A program made the position numbers and the translations under genes. DNA of 64,000 nucleotides, from positions 1-64,000 of the forward strand of contig CBFHKX010000001.1 of assembly GCA_965656535.1 (NCBI GenBank). The letters are read 5' to 3'. Positions 25,991 to 35,409 of this stretch are shown piece after piece (position 1 is the stretch's first letter; each line of letters starts with the position of its first letter). This DNA comes from Lishizhenia sp965656535. GTDB lineage: Bacteria; Bacteroidota; Bacteroidia; Flavobacteriales_D; Crocinitomicaceae. Below the pieces are notes generated by a model that saw only the letters and a program-made list of their open reading frames with translations, had not been told where the DNA came from and ran no database searches.

Positions 25991-26416
25991 ATGGAATGGA
26001 TCGCACTTGGCTGGCTAGGGTTATTTCTGGTAACTTTTTTATCTGCAACAGTTTTACCCTTCTCTTCAGAACTAGTGGTAGTACTATTCATAGGCAATGG
26101 TTTTAACCCATCTACCTGCCTAATAATAGCAACAATAGGAAATTCGTTGGGAGGAGTAACCAACTATTTTATAGGTTCTTTAGGAAAAACAGCTTGGTTT
26201 AAGCCATTAGGTTTAACAGATAAACGACTCACACAGATCGAAAATGCTTTCAAAAGAAGAGGGAAATATATTGCCTTTTTTGGTTTCTTACCTTTTATAG
26301 GTGATTTAATCTTGCTTGTTTTAGGCCTATTTAAAACACCTATTTGGAGCACCTTGGGTCTTATGACTTTAGGAAAAGCAGCCCGATACGCGCTTCTTAT
26401 TTTCATTATTATATAA
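25991..26416 (+). CDS. YqaA family membrane protein (DedA/SNARE-associated superfamily)
   Basis: 141-residue inner-membrane protein. It has the characteristic re-entrant motif near the N-terminus (SATVLPFSSELVVVLF), NSLGGVTNYFIGSLGK, and a C-terminal part with FGFLPFIGDLILLVLGLFK and LGKAARYALL. The family is related to DedA lipid-carrier flippases, but the YqaA branch has no settled function. It is in the same run of genes as the methionine-salvage pair, probably by chance. Confidence 0.85.
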   Translation: MEWIALGWLGLFLVTFLSATVLPFSSELVVVLFIGNGFNPSTCLIIATIGNSLGGVTNYFIGSLGKTAWFKPLGLTDKRLTQIENAFKRRGKYIAFFGFLPFIGDLILLVLGLFKTPIWSTLGLMTLGKAARYALLIFIII

Positions 26417-26463
26417 ATCCATCAATGTTCGAAATAGTAGTGTAACACATTAAAAATTAGTTT

Positions 26464-26471
26464 TAATTTCG
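26464..26471 (+). promoter_or_regulatory. -7 element directly before the alpha/beta hydrolase start
   Basis: TAATTTCG, then TAAT and ATG at 26476. A one-base variant of TAnnTTTG with the same four-base spacing to the start codon as at 24082, 31377, 41921 and 49541. Confidence 0.45.
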
Positions 26472-26475
26472 TAAT

Positions 26476-27846
26476 ATGAGAAATATACTAACAGCACTAA
26501 TTATCCTAATTACATTTACTGGATTTACCCAGAACATAAAGGGACTTTGGTTCGGTAATTTATTGGTTGCTGGTCAGAATATATCCTTAGAACTAAACAT
26601 TACAGAAAACTTTAAGAACTGTGTTTTAGTTGATATCAGAGGAGAAAACAAATACCCAGTAGAACTAGATACTTTTCTACTAGAAGGTAATTCTGTAAGT
26701 TTTTCGGTATCACGCTTAGAAATAAGTTATCAAGGAAACCTTACTTCAGATAGTATTTCAGGAACTTTTGAACAAGGTATTTATAAAGCTCCGCTCTCTT
26801 TCTACAGAAACAAACCTGAGAAAGTAGACATTAAACGTCCTCAAGAACCGGTTCCACCTTTCAGCTACGCTGTAAAAGACATCTTTTTTGAGAATAGCAT
26901 ACAAAATTTCAAACTGGCAGGTACTCTAACCGTTCCTAAAGACTCAAATCGTGTCTTTCCTATCGTAATTTTAGCCAGTGGTAGCGGGCCACAAGATAGA
27001 AACGAACAATTGATGGGACATCAGCCATTTTTAATAATTGCAGACTATCTCTCTTCTAACGGAATTGGTGTGTTACGTTTTGATGACAGAGGAACCGGAG
27101 AATCTGAAGGAAATTTTGAAGGATCTTCGATCTATGATTTTTCTACCGATTTAGAAGCTGCTTTAATTCACGTCAAATCCCTATATCCTAATCACCCTGT
27201 TGGAATTTTAGGTCACTCTGAAGGAGGTATGCACAGTTTAGTTCTGTCTGAAAGAAAAGAAATTGATTTTCTTCTTTTTTTAGCTGCTGTTGGCACCTCT
27301 GGTTATAAAGTTCTAGCTCAGCAGAATTATGATATAACCCTTAAGCGTAGCAATAAGTCTGACGCAAAATGGACAAAAAAAGGCATCTCTATTTTATACA
27401 AAGTAATAAGAAAAACAGAGAACTACAGTTCTGCAAAGCGCATGCTTAAAGAAAAATTAATGAAACACTACGAAAAAGCAAGCGAAACGATCAAATCTCA
27501 AATTACGGCAAGAAACTACGCTTTAAACTTAAGCAAGCAACTCGCCAATGCATATGGTAAAGAGTTTTTAACGTTTGAAGCCAAACCATATTTGAAGGAT
27601 TACAGTGGTTATGTATTTGCCATAAATGGTGAAAAAGATATTCAGGTAGCTGCAAAAGAAAACCTAAAAGGATTTAAAAGATATGCACATAAAACAAATT
27701 TATTTGTAAAAGAATACTCCGGTTTAAATCACCTTTTTCAAACTTGTGAAACTTGCACTGTCTTAGAATACGGTGTACTGCAGGAAACAATTTCTACTTT
27801 GGTTTTACAAGAAATGTTAGGTTGGATTAAGACATTACCTTTTTAG
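26476..27846 (+). CDS. secreted alpha/beta hydrolase (serine esterase/peptidase-like)
   Basis: 456 residues. Signal peptide (MRNILTALIILITFTGFTQ), an N-terminal beta domain of about 100 residues common to Bacteroidota hydrolases of this type (GLWFGNLLVAGQNISLEL), then an alpha/beta hydrolase domain from about 135. Oxyanion-region motif GSGPQDRN (169-176), FDDRGTGES (202-210), nucleophile Ser248 in GHSEGG, a likely acid in NGEKDIQV and a histidine in GLNHLFQ. The substrate is unknown; such enzymes hydrolyse esters or small peptides in the periplasm. The stop shares a TTAG tetranucleotide with the convergent SprA-like gene. Confidence 0.85.
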   Translation: MRNILTALIILITFTGFTQNIKGLWFGNLLVAGQNISLELNITENFKNCVLVDIRGENKYPVELDTFLLEGNSVSFSVSRLEISYQGNLTSDSISGTFEQGIYKAPLSFYRNKPEKVDIKRPQEPVPPFSYAVKDIFFENSIQNFKLAGTLTVPKDSNRVFPIVILASGSGPQDRNEQLMGHQPFLIIADYLSSNGIGVLRFDDRGTGESEGNFEGSSIYDFSTDLEAALIHVKSLYPNHPVGILGHSEGGMHSLVLSERKEIDFLLFLAAVGTSGYKVLAQQNYDITLKRSNKSDAKWTKKGISILYKVIRKTENYSSAKRMLKEKLMKHYEKASETIKSQITARNYALNLSKQLANAYGKEFLTFEAKPYLKDYSGYVFAINGEKDIQVAAKENLKGFKRYAHKTNLFVKEYSGLNHLFQTCETCTVLEYGVLQETISTLVLQEMLGWIKTLPF

Positions 27847-30800
27847 AAGAAGGCACGAACTTCCAATCCTCCGGCATGAATTGTTCTGTTTCCTTCAGAT
27901 TTTCTGCCGTTATATTGTAAGCTTAATTGTAAACTTTTGGAAATGGTGCGCTGATAACCTAAGTTCCACGTATAATTTATACCTGGCCTTAAAGATTCTA
28001 ACATTTCAAAAGCAACAGCATTATTCTCAGCACCATCAAACTGAATGTTTATGGCATTAAATCCGCCGAGTAACGAACCTTTTTCTGCTTGATTATACTT
28101 GAACAAAACACCTAAATCGGTTAAATTGGTATTTTCCCCACCAAACTCAACACTATTTTCTTTTGTTGTAAACCTACCTTCAACGCTTACTCTAAAATTC
28201 GTACTGGGCTGGTAAATAAAGCTTGGTATGGCTTCTAAATAAGAAATGGCATAATTTCTACCTGATGTATAATCTGCCAATACTTCTTTATTTCCATTTT
28301 CTAGTGTAGCTTTAAGCGTAAATTTTTTGGCAATATTCCAACGTAAATTAACTTGATTAAAGGCTGTATTTCTGGCATCAAAACCATTCGCTAAGAGTGT
28401 TTTTGAGGCAGCGTTTTGAAACACGTAATCCAATCCGAAAATAGCATTAATTCGATTAAAAAAGAGCGTATTCCTGATGCTAGAAGAAGACGAAATAAGA
28501 CTAGTATCTGCAATTTCTCCTCTAAATGGGTTATAATTCTCCACCACAGCTTCTCCTGTTTTGCGGGTAATTCTAAAACGCGTTTGATTAGAAAAACGAG
28601 CAAGTACATTTAAAACCCCTGTTTTATTTGACCAAATGCGCTCGGGTTTCCAGAATATAGATTGATTAAACTCATTGCTAAAAGTTTTAACATACTCGTT
28701 ACTCGGTGTGAATATTCGAATGTAATCTGCTTGATCGGCAAATTGTGCAACTTCAAACTCATTTAAGTCTTTCACTCCATCTCCATTATAATCTATCCAC
28801 GTATATACACCCTGACCTGAATTTACTTGAAAATACAAGAATTCTTTTCGCAACTCTAAACCAGAGCCAATTTCATAGAACGTTGTATTGGTTAAAGCTC
28901 CTTTCCATAGCTTAAGCGAATAATCTGCCCTTCCTATTACCGTATTTTCTGGGGTTTGATTGATGAGAGTGCTGTCTTTAATTTCTAGCGTTCTGTAGCT
29001 TCCTAATACATTTAGTTTAATGAACTTATTACTGATCCAATCATAAGACGCACCAAAATGTTTTGCAATGGCTGCACTCTTCAAACGTAAACTATCACTT
29101 TTGTTATCATACCTTTCTCTATAAAATAAACTAAAGCCATTTGCAACGGAATCTCCCTGTTTAATGTAGGCCTTCCAATCATACCATTGATAGGAATTAG
29201 TAGACAAAATATCAGAGGTAACAAATTGATTTAATTCGTGATCATCGACAAAACCAACCTTAATAAATCCCAAATTTTGATTTATATCAACTTTATGTCT
29301 CAAATAAGTATTTTGCTCAGTGATTGTCTTTGCATTTAGATAACTCGATTCCCAGTTAGCAGAAAATCCATTCTCTCCGCGCCAGTTTCCAGAAAAACGT
29401 GCACGTCTTCCGGCATAATCGCTTCCTAGATTAAATGATTGTACTTGCGTGCTAATGTTACCTTTTTGCTTGTGTTTAAAACTGGCTTCGGTTTGTGCCA
29501 AAAATTGTTGTCCAACAAACGCTTTATCTCTAATGTTCCAATCCCTATCAAACTCTACTGTTCTGTAGCGCTCAATTTCGCTAAAAAAGGCGGTTCTATA
29601 TTCAATTTCTGTATCCGTAATAAAACTCCATAAAGAACTATCTGTTTTTCCTAACTTTATTTCTCCAGTTAAACGGGTTCTGTTACCAAAAGCATTATCG
29701 TTATTCTTATCTTTCCTGGAAAATGTATTTTGATCATTATTGGTAGTAGAAACCTCTGTTGTTAAAACAAAATTTTCTGCAAAACGGTAATTAACTCCAC
29801 TACTAATCATTCTTCTTCTCTTTGGCGATAGCAAGAGCTGAGCGGGTATAAAGTTACCTTGTGGAATACCAGCAATTGGCTCTACCCATTTATATACTCT
29901 ACCCACCGCAGTAAAACGATCAAAGATATAATTACCCTCATTAGGGCCTACTTGCGTAAAAACGGCTCTATAAATTGCAGAATCTGGATGAACCGAATAG
30001 ATTAACACGCTATCATAACCATTTACATTTTCTAATTTGTACAAGACTTGTTGTTCATTATAACCCACACTATCAATACTGTTTACTCTTGCCTGTAATA
30101 CACTGTCTCCAACTTCAGAAAGCAGCTTTTTATCTGCTAAGGATAAATCTTGCTGTAAGCTTTGATTTTTAGCATCTTGTTCTGAATAAACATTGAACCA
30201 ATAATCTAATTTATCGCTTTTGTAATTGGCACTTGCTTGAAATAAAGAACGTGCATAGTTTTGATCTGAATATTGAAACTCAACCACTACCCTGCTGTCT
30301 TTTGTAATTAGATTACGCGTAGTAAACGTTACCTCAGAAGTATTGTAGTTTATTGTATAATCATATTCTTGACCTCTTTCTAAAAGCTTGCCGTCTAAGT
30401 AAACACGCTCAGTTCCACCTAAAACAATAATAAATGGTTCGTTTTCATTTCCTCTTAACCTATACGGACCTTGATTTGATTCTGTACCTTGAATTACATT
30501 ACGTGCAAACTTTCCTTTAGATAATGCTCCTGCGCCTTGAATAATCCAATTGGTATTTTCTTTATTGCTAAATGCGTATTGACTGAATAAACCTTGTGCT
30601 CTTTTTCTGTATGTTAAAAAATGTCCTATTGGATTTTCCAACCAGAAATCTCCGGCAATTACTTTAAACTTTTCATTATAAATTTGAATAAATATTTGAT
30701 CAAACTCTTGTAATTTGTTCGTGTTACCATCTGGTTGAATTGGGATATTATCATCAGATACTGACGCAAGAAGTTTAAGATTTGGCGCAATATCTCCTGC

Positions 30801-31289
30801 CAATTGTAAGTTTAAAGAAGAATTTACCGATAAATCTTGGTTGTTCCCAAAAGAAATTCCGCGAGATATACTACCTGATTTTTGTATGCTACTTCCAAAA
30901 AAATCAGTTTGTTTATTAACAGCTGAGTATAAGAAACTATTTCTTTGCTCTAGGTTATTCTTAAAAATAAGTGTGGTGTCCTTTATTTTGAATTCGCCAT
31001 CAAACATCATATCAAAAACACGATACTCTAATCTCAACGAATCTGAACAAGTGGTAAACAGTTTAAGCTTTGCACTTATAGCGTCTAGGTAATAAACATC
31101 GTCTTGTAATTCTAAAGTACCACAGAAAACTTTAAAAGATTCACTATTAATGCTTAAAGTATCTATAAGAAGCGTATCTGAAGTGTATGCAATTGAGTAA
31201 CTTCTATAATTAGAAGTTTGAGCATATAAATTGTTTTTTATTAAAATAAAACAAATCACAAAACAATATATCAGAGCTCTTCTAATCAT
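27843..31289 (-). CDS. large outer-membrane beta-barrel protein with SprA-like segments
   Basis: 1148 residues: signal peptide (ending near LYAQ), an N-terminal beta domain, then a segment strongly reminiscent of SprA, the T9SS outer-membrane translocon (SRGISFGNNQDLSVNSSLN, SDDNIPIQPDGNTNKLQEFD, FKVIAGDFWL, about 140-220), and a long series of amphipathic strands ending in GGLEVRAFF with a terminal aromatic, typical of an outer-membrane barrel. It is only about half the length of true SprA (well over 2000 residues), so it is a shorter relative rather than SprA itself. Role unknown; a pore or assembly factor is plausible. Convergent with the hydrolase (4-base overlap). Confidence 0.7.
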   Translation of the reverse strand: MIRRALIYCFVICFILIKNNLYAQTSNYRSYSIAYTSDTLLIDTLSINSESFKVFCGTLELQDDVYYLDAISAKLKLFTTCSDSLRLEYRVFDMMFDGEFKIKDTTLIFKNNLEQRNSFLYSAVNKQTDFFGSSIQKSGSISRGISFGNNQDLSVNSSLNLQLAGDIAPNLKLLASVSDDNIPIQPDGNTNKLQEFDQIFIQIYNEKFKVIAGDFWLENPIGHFLTYRKRAQGLFSQYAFSNKENTNWIIQGAGALSKGKFARNVIQGTESNQGPYRLRGNENEPFIIVLGGTERVYLDGKLLERGQEYDYTINYNTSEVTFTTRNLITKDSRVVVEFQYSDQNYARSLFQASANYKSDKLDYWFNVYSEQDAKNQSLQQDLSLADKKLLSEVGDSVLQARVNSIDSVGYNEQQVLYKLENVNGYDSVLIYSVHPDSAIYRAVFTQVGPNEGNYIFDRFTAVGRVYKWVEPIAGIPQGNFIPAQLLLSPKRRRMISSGVNYRFAENFVLTTEVSTTNNDQNTFSRKDKNNDNAFGNRTRLTGEIKLGKTDSSLWSFITDTEIEYRTAFFSEIERYRTVEFDRDWNIRDKAFVGQQFLAQTEASFKHKQKGNISTQVQSFNLGSDYAGRRARFSGNWRGENGFSANWESSYLNAKTITEQNTYLRHKVDINQNLGFIKVGFVDDHELNQFVTSDILSTNSYQWYDWKAYIKQGDSVANGFSLFYRERYDNKSDSLRLKSAAIAKHFGASYDWISNKFIKLNVLGSYRTLEIKDSTLINQTPENTVIGRADYSLKLWKGALTNTTFYEIGSGLELRKEFLYFQVNSGQGVYTWIDYNGDGVKDLNEFEVAQFADQADYIRIFTPSNEYVKTFSNEFNQSIFWKPERIWSNKTGVLNVLARFSNQTRFRITRKTGEAVVENYNPFRGEIADTSLISSSSSIRNTLFFNRINAIFGLDYVFQNAASKTLLANGFDARNTAFNQVNLRWNIAKKFTLKATLENGNKEVLADYTSGRNYAISYLEAIPSFIYQPSTNFRVSVEGRFTTKENSVEFGGENTNLTDLGVLFKYNQAEKGSLLGGFNAINIQFDGAENNAVAFEMLESLRPGINYTWNLGYQRTISKSLQLSLQYNGRKSEGNRTIHAGGLEVRAFF

Positions 31290-31364
31290 TTATGCTAATG
31301 TAAAACGAATAATTGAGTCATTTGGTGTGTAGAGCACATTACAATTTAATCTATACATCTTTTG

Positions 31365-31372
31365 TAATTTTG
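31365..31372 (+). promoter_or_regulatory. -7 element directly before the TSUP gene
   Basis: Perfect TAATTTTG followed by AAAG and the ATG at 31377, suggesting a leaderless transcript. No clear -33 TTTG. Confidence 0.5.
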
Positions 31373-31376
31373 AAAG

Positions 31377-32129
31377 ATGATAAATGTAGATGAAATAAAC
31401 TATCTGATACTTGGTTTTTTATTGCTTTTAGGTACCATTGCCTTTGCTTTTTCTACTATAGGAGGCGGTGGTGGAGCCTTGCTTATGATACCTATTTTAA
31501 ATTTTATGGTAGGAACTGCTGCTACTCCTCCTCTTGTGAATCTGGGTAATTTGATTGGTAGACCTTCTCGCGTTATCTTATTTTGGAAAGAAATAAACTG
31601 GAAAATTGTAGTGTATTATGCTCCGACGGCATTGGTAGGTGCTTTTTTAACTGCTTTTTTATTTAGTAAAGTCAAGCTATTTTATCTACAATTAGCAATA
31701 GCACTATTTCTTATCGGTTCTTTTATCCAATTTATTCGTAAACGTAAAAGGAAACAATTTACAACTCAACTTTGGCATTTTAGTATTTTGGGTTTTGTAA
31801 TTTCTGTTGTAGGAACATTTGTTGGTGGTATGGGTCCGGTTGCGAATCCTTTTTACTTAAACGCAAAAATTAATAAGGAAGAAATGATTGCAACCAAAGC
31901 CATGAATTCTTTTATTATGGGCGCAGCGCAAATTTACGGCTACACTATGTTTGGTGTTTTAAGTGGTAACCTTTGGTTGTATGGAATTAGCTTGGGAATT
32001 GGTGCAACTCTTGGAAACCTAATTGGTAAAAAACTTTTGAAAAAGATAACAGATACAGGATTTAAACGTCTTGTCTATTTTGTGATGTTAATCAGCGGAA
32101 TATTAATGTTAATTAAATTATTTATATAA
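31377..32129 (+). CDS. TSUP family transporter (TauE/SafE-like)
   Basis: 250-residue inner-membrane protein with about eight helices and the duplicated TSUP glycine motifs (STIGGGGGALLMIPIL near 28-43 and GTFVGGMGPVANPFYLNAK in the second half). TauE/SafE proteins export small sulfur-containing or organic anions; the substrate cannot be read from sequence. Transcribed alone, with a leaderless-type promoter and a bidirectional terminator. A second family member is encoded at 50568-51374, with little resemblance beyond the fold. Confidence 0.88.
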   Translation: MINVDEINYLILGFLLLLGTIAFAFSTIGGGGGALLMIPILNFMVGTAATPPLVNLGNLIGRPSRVILFWKEINWKIVVYYAPTALVGAFLTAFLFSKVKLFYLQLAIALFLIGSFIQFIRKRKRKQFTTQLWHFSILGFVISVVGTFVGGMGPVANPFYLNAKINKEEMIATKAMNSFIMGAAQIYGYTMFGVLSGNLWLYGISLGIGATLGNLIGKKLLKKITDTGFKRLVYFVMLISGILMLIKLFI

Positions 32130-32131
32130 AA

Positions 32132-32156
32132 AAAGGACTTCACAATGAAGTCCTTT
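32132..32156. terminator. bidirectional terminator
   Basis: Stem AAAGGACTTC / GAAGTCCTTT (10 bp) with a 5-base loop, between the TSUP gene and the convergent serine protease. The better T run is on the minus strand. Confidence 0.75.
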
Positions 32157-32182
32157 AATACTACCAATAAATATTTTATAGC

Positions 32183-33850
32183 TTACTTTACAATTAATCG
32201 TTTGGTTACTCTTTTGTTATCTGTTTGCACAGAAACAACATAAACTCCTACAGAGAAATCAGAAGCATCAATAACAAGTTCTGTGTTTTCAGTAGTTGCT
32301 TGATAAACGGGCTGACCAAGTGTATTGATTACCGAAATCTGCTTTTCTTTCGTGTTAGACAAGGTAACTGTAAACAAACCAGTTGTTGGATTTGGATAGA
32401 CTGCAAGCAATTCAGCGTCTTTTTCTGATTCTAGTCCTGCATACGTATCTATAACCTCTCCAGTTAATGGTTCAAATCCGTTTAAGATTTCAGTATCTGT
32501 TCCATCTGGATCTAGCCAATATTTCAATTGATTAGACGGACTAATCTTATCATCCCAAGCTACGCCTAATCTTCCGTAAATATCATACTGGTTGTTATCA
32601 TTCGTTCCATTACAAGCTGCTGCTCCGGCAGATAGTACACCAACTGTTCTTCTATTTTCGTCAAACAACGGAGAACCTGAAGAACCTGGTTCTGTTACGC
32701 CTACATCCCAATCTGCAATTCTCCAAAACTCTGCATTTGCAGTTCCGTTAAAATTTGAAGTCTGCTTTGTTGGAGCTTGATATTCAATAGCAATTTTTTT
32801 AATATCTCCAGATGGATGATGTATACCCGCTGCTTGACCAACAGCATCATCTGTCATGTTATATCCATTGTAATACACACCCCAAGCTGGATCTGGTTCT
32901 GCATTTAATTCTAATAGAGTAAAATCTGCGTTACCATTATCTGCACGAAGTGTACTACCGTTAACATTCATAGTAGTAGGACCATTAGCAGAGTTTGCGT
33001 TTGTAGCACAAGAAGTTCCATTTACTGGAGACTCCCATCTAAATCTGAAAACAGTAGAAACAAAGTCAGAACCATTATTACAATGGTTAGCCGTTAGAAA
33101 GTAAGGCGTAACGTTACCAATAGTATTGGTTACACAGTTTACTAAACTACCCGAGCAAAATCCTCCTCCGCTTACCAACATAGCTGCGGCGTTTCTCTGG
33201 TTTTCCCAACCTGCTCCGGCCGGACAATTAACATCTACATTACAATTACCAGAGTCGTTCAACCCTTTCATCGTATGTTCTACCAATTCAGGTAGATTAA
33301 CATAACCATGCACTACGGTTCCGAGTACTAAAGTAGATTGCCCTACAACTTCTGCAGGTTCATATAACTCTATTACTACTTTTGCTCCTTTAATTAAGTC
33401 TGTACCTAATACTTTTGCAATGTTGTTATTTTCAGACGTGTGCGCTCCAATATACTGTGTCTTTTCTTCATTGTAAATAAAAAGCTCTGCTCCGTCCGCT
33501 AATTCAAATTGATCAAAAATTAAATTTACAGAAAGGGCTTCAGGACATTCTACTCCATATTGGGTAATTAATCCACCTAAACCGTCGCTAATTGATACTC
33601 CATCTGTTAGAATGTTTTTTTCAACATGATGCTCATAACCAAACCGTAGCATCTTATCAAATCCATTGGCTTTATTTAATGCATCAATATCTAACTGTTC
33701 TTGCACATTTACTTCAGGCATTAATTCAAAGTTTACTTGAGAATTTGCGCTTACAGACCAAGAAGGTGGATTTCCCAAATTCTTTGTTTGTGCCTTTGAG
33801 TTAAATGCGAAGCTTGCAACTAAACCAAGTATAAGTACTGTTTTATTCAT
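32183..33850 (-). CDS. secreted trypsin-like serine endopeptidase with T9SS type A sorting domain
   Basis: 555 residues: signal peptide (MNKTVLILGLVASFAFNSKA), propeptide, an S1-family domain resembling lysyl endopeptidase, and a C-terminal type A sorting domain from about 483 (AVYPNPTTGLFTV, GVYVVSVQT, KRLIVK). Catalytic residues: His256 (FLTANHC), Asp309 (GNADFTLLEL) and Ser391 (EPGSSGSPLF). The cysteine-rich start (NCNVDVNCP, FCSGSLVNC) is typical of Achromobacter-type lysyl endopeptidases. Exported by the T9SS for extracellular proteolysis. It starts 6 bases after a redoxin gene, which could assist folding or disulfide control; that link is inference. Confidence 0.93.
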   Translation of the reverse strand: MNKTVLILGLVASFAFNSKAQTKNLGNPPSWSVSANSQVNFELMPEVNVQEQLDIDALNKANGFDKMLRFGYEHHVEKNILTDGVSISDGLGGLITQYGVECPEALSVNLIFDQFELADGAELFIYNEEKTQYIGAHTSENNNIAKVLGTDLIKGAKVVIELYEPAEVVGQSTLVLGTVVHGYVNLPELVEHTMKGLNDSGNCNVDVNCPAGAGWENQRNAAAMLVSGGGFCSGSLVNCVTNTIGNVTPYFLTANHCNNGSDFVSTVFRFRWESPVNGTSCATNANSANGPTTMNVNGSTLRADNGNADFTLLELNAEPDPAWGVYYNGYNMTDDAVGQAAGIHHPSGDIKKIAIEYQAPTKQTSNFNGTANAEFWRIADWDVGVTEPGSSGSPLFDENRRTVGVLSAGAAACNGTNDNNQYDIYGRLGVAWDDKISPSNQLKYWLDPDGTDTEILNGFEPLTGEVIDTYAGLESEKDAELLAVYPNPTTGLFTVTLSNTKEKQISVINTLGQPVYQATTENTELVIDASDFSVGVYVVSVQTDNKRVTKRLIVK

Positions 33851-33856
33851 CTATCT

Positions 33857-34501
33857 TTATTTTATTCTTTTAATACTACAACCAATTGCATCTGTTTTGT
33901 TAACCTCTACCAGACCTTGATTTGCAGTTTGTGTTATTGCTTTTTTGAGATAAGGTGTTACTTTTTCTACCGTTGGATTATATGAATCGTCTATTTGACC
34001 TTCATATACAAGCTTATCTTCACTATTAAAAAGGAAAACATGAGGCGTTGTTTTGGCTCCAAACGCATCTGCAAGCTTACTTTTTTTGTCTAATACGTAT
34101 GCAGCAGTATAGTTCTTCTCTTTTGCTCTTTTAACCATGTCGTCTAAACTATCTCCATCTTTTCGTTTAGCAGCATTGCTATTAACTAGAACGACTCCTA
34201 CCTCTGAATCGTTGGCAAGTTTTGTTAATCCATTATAATCTTTTTCCCATCCTTCGAAATTCCCACTACCGATTACAAAAGGACAAGTGTTACATGTAAA
34301 AATTACGAGTGTTCCATTGTTTTTCTTAAAAGCAGCCAACTCTACTTCTGATTGATCTAAGCGAATCAAAGTTAAATCTTTGGCAGGCATATTTGATCCT
34401 ATAGAGAGGGTATCTTTTATTTTTGAAGTTGAAGACAACAACAATAATGCAGACATTAATGTACCCACTATAAACCCTTTACTTTTAATGAATTGAAGCA
34501 T
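33857..34501 (-). CDS. periplasmic thioredoxin-fold redoxin (AhpC/TSA-like)
   Basis: 214 residues with an N-terminal membrane anchor (about 10-26) and a thioredoxin-like domain. The redox motif is Cys70-Asn-Thr-Cys73 (FTCNTCPFVIG), with KTTPHVFLF supplying the cis-proline. It belongs to the group annotated as redoxin/thioredoxin family in Bacteroidota. The CxxC suggests disulfide exchange or peroxide reduction in the periplasm. First gene of a two-gene unit with the cysteine-containing secreted protease. Confidence 0.85.
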   Translation of the reverse strand: MLQFIKSKGFIVGTLMSALLLLSSTSKIKDTLSIGSNMPAKDLTLIRLDQSEVELAAFKKNNGTLVIFTCNTCPFVIGSGNFEGWEKDYNGLTKLANDSEVGVVLVNSNAAKRKDGDSLDDMVKRAKEKNYTAAYVLDKKSKLADAFGAKTTPHVFLFNSEDKLVYEGQIDDSYNPTVEKVTPYLKKAITQTANQGLVEVNKTDAIGCSIKRIK

Positions 34502-34704
34502 AGACTTGATTTTTACTTGGTTTTATAGTCGGAAAAGTACAAAAAAAATTACTAAACTAATTTTTACGATTAAGCTATTCTTGCAAGCTCAACAACAGAA
34601 TATGTGAATTTAACCGCCTATCATAAAAAAAAATAAATTTATTCTTTTCCAAAAACGAGAAAGGTATAAGCACCCTTTTCGCCTAATGGTGTGAATGAAT
34701 TTTA

Positions 34705-34712
34705 TATTTTTG
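34705..34712 (+). promoter_or_regulatory. -7 element upstream of the uridine-kinase-like gene
   Basis: TATTTTTG, 52 bases before the chosen ATG at 34765. The -33 region is unclear. Confidence 0.45.
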
Positions 34713-34764
34713 CAAAAAATTGAACAATTGCAAAAATAGCGGTAGTTCTAGAAACAAGATAAAA

Positions 34765-35376
34765 ATGGTAATTGGAATTTGTGGAGGTAGTGGATCTGGT
34801 AAAACAACTTTGTTAAAAAGACTGTCAAGTACATTCCAAGAGCTAAGTCCAACCGTTTTTATAATGGATAACTATTACAAGCCGTTTGAAGAACAACTGC
34901 GCGATGAGAACAATGAAGTTAACTTTGATTTACCCACTGCTTTAGAAAGGAGTAGATTAAGTTCTGACTTAAACCAATTGCTTTCTGGCAATAAAATCGA
35001 TGTAAAAGAATATCATTTCAACGCACCTCCCGGAAAAAATGTGCTACTTACCCTCGAACCTTCAGAACTAATTATTGTTGAAGGTTTATTCCTTTTCGAG
35101 TATCAAGAGGTAGCCGAGAACTTAGATTTCAGTATTTTTATAGATGTTGATCCAGATATACAACTAGACAGAAGAATATACCGCGATCAAGACACACGCG
35201 GATACTCTAGAGATGCCATAATTTACCAATGGAACAACCATGTAAAACCCTGCTACGAAAAGTTTTTATTGCCCTATAAAAAAGACGCAGATTTTATATT
35301 TCATAATGATAAAAGAGCGGATACTGAGTACGACACATTAGTAGAAAAACTAAAAGAAAAAATGGCGTTATCTTAA
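34765..35376 (+). CDS. uridine kinase-like P-loop kinase
   Basis: 203 residues from ATG 34765, which places the P-loop at the N-terminus (VIGICGGSGSGKTT, Walker A 7-14). Family features: FIMDNYYKPF, VNFDLPTALE, IIVEGLFLFEY, and LDRRIYRDQDTRGYS in the lid region. Canonical uridine kinase residues around the nucleoside site differ (FNAPPGKN instead of the usual YDYTxHTR-type segment), so the substrate may not be uridine. Cytoplasmic. A large NtrY-like kinase gene follows after 33 bases, probably in the same transcript. Confidence 0.8.
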   Translation: MVIGICGGSGSGKTTLLKRLSSTFQELSPTVFIMDNYYKPFEEQLRDENNEVNFDLPTALERSRLSSDLNQLLSGNKIDVKEYHFNAPPGKNVLLTLEPSELIIVEGLFLFEYQEVAENLDFSIFIDVDPDIQLDRRIYRDQDTRGYSRDAIIYQWNNHVKPCYEKFLLPYKKDADFIFHNDKRADTEYDTLVEKLKEKMALS

Positions 35377-35409
35377 AATATTAGGTTAATTTCTTAATTT
35401 AACCTGCTT

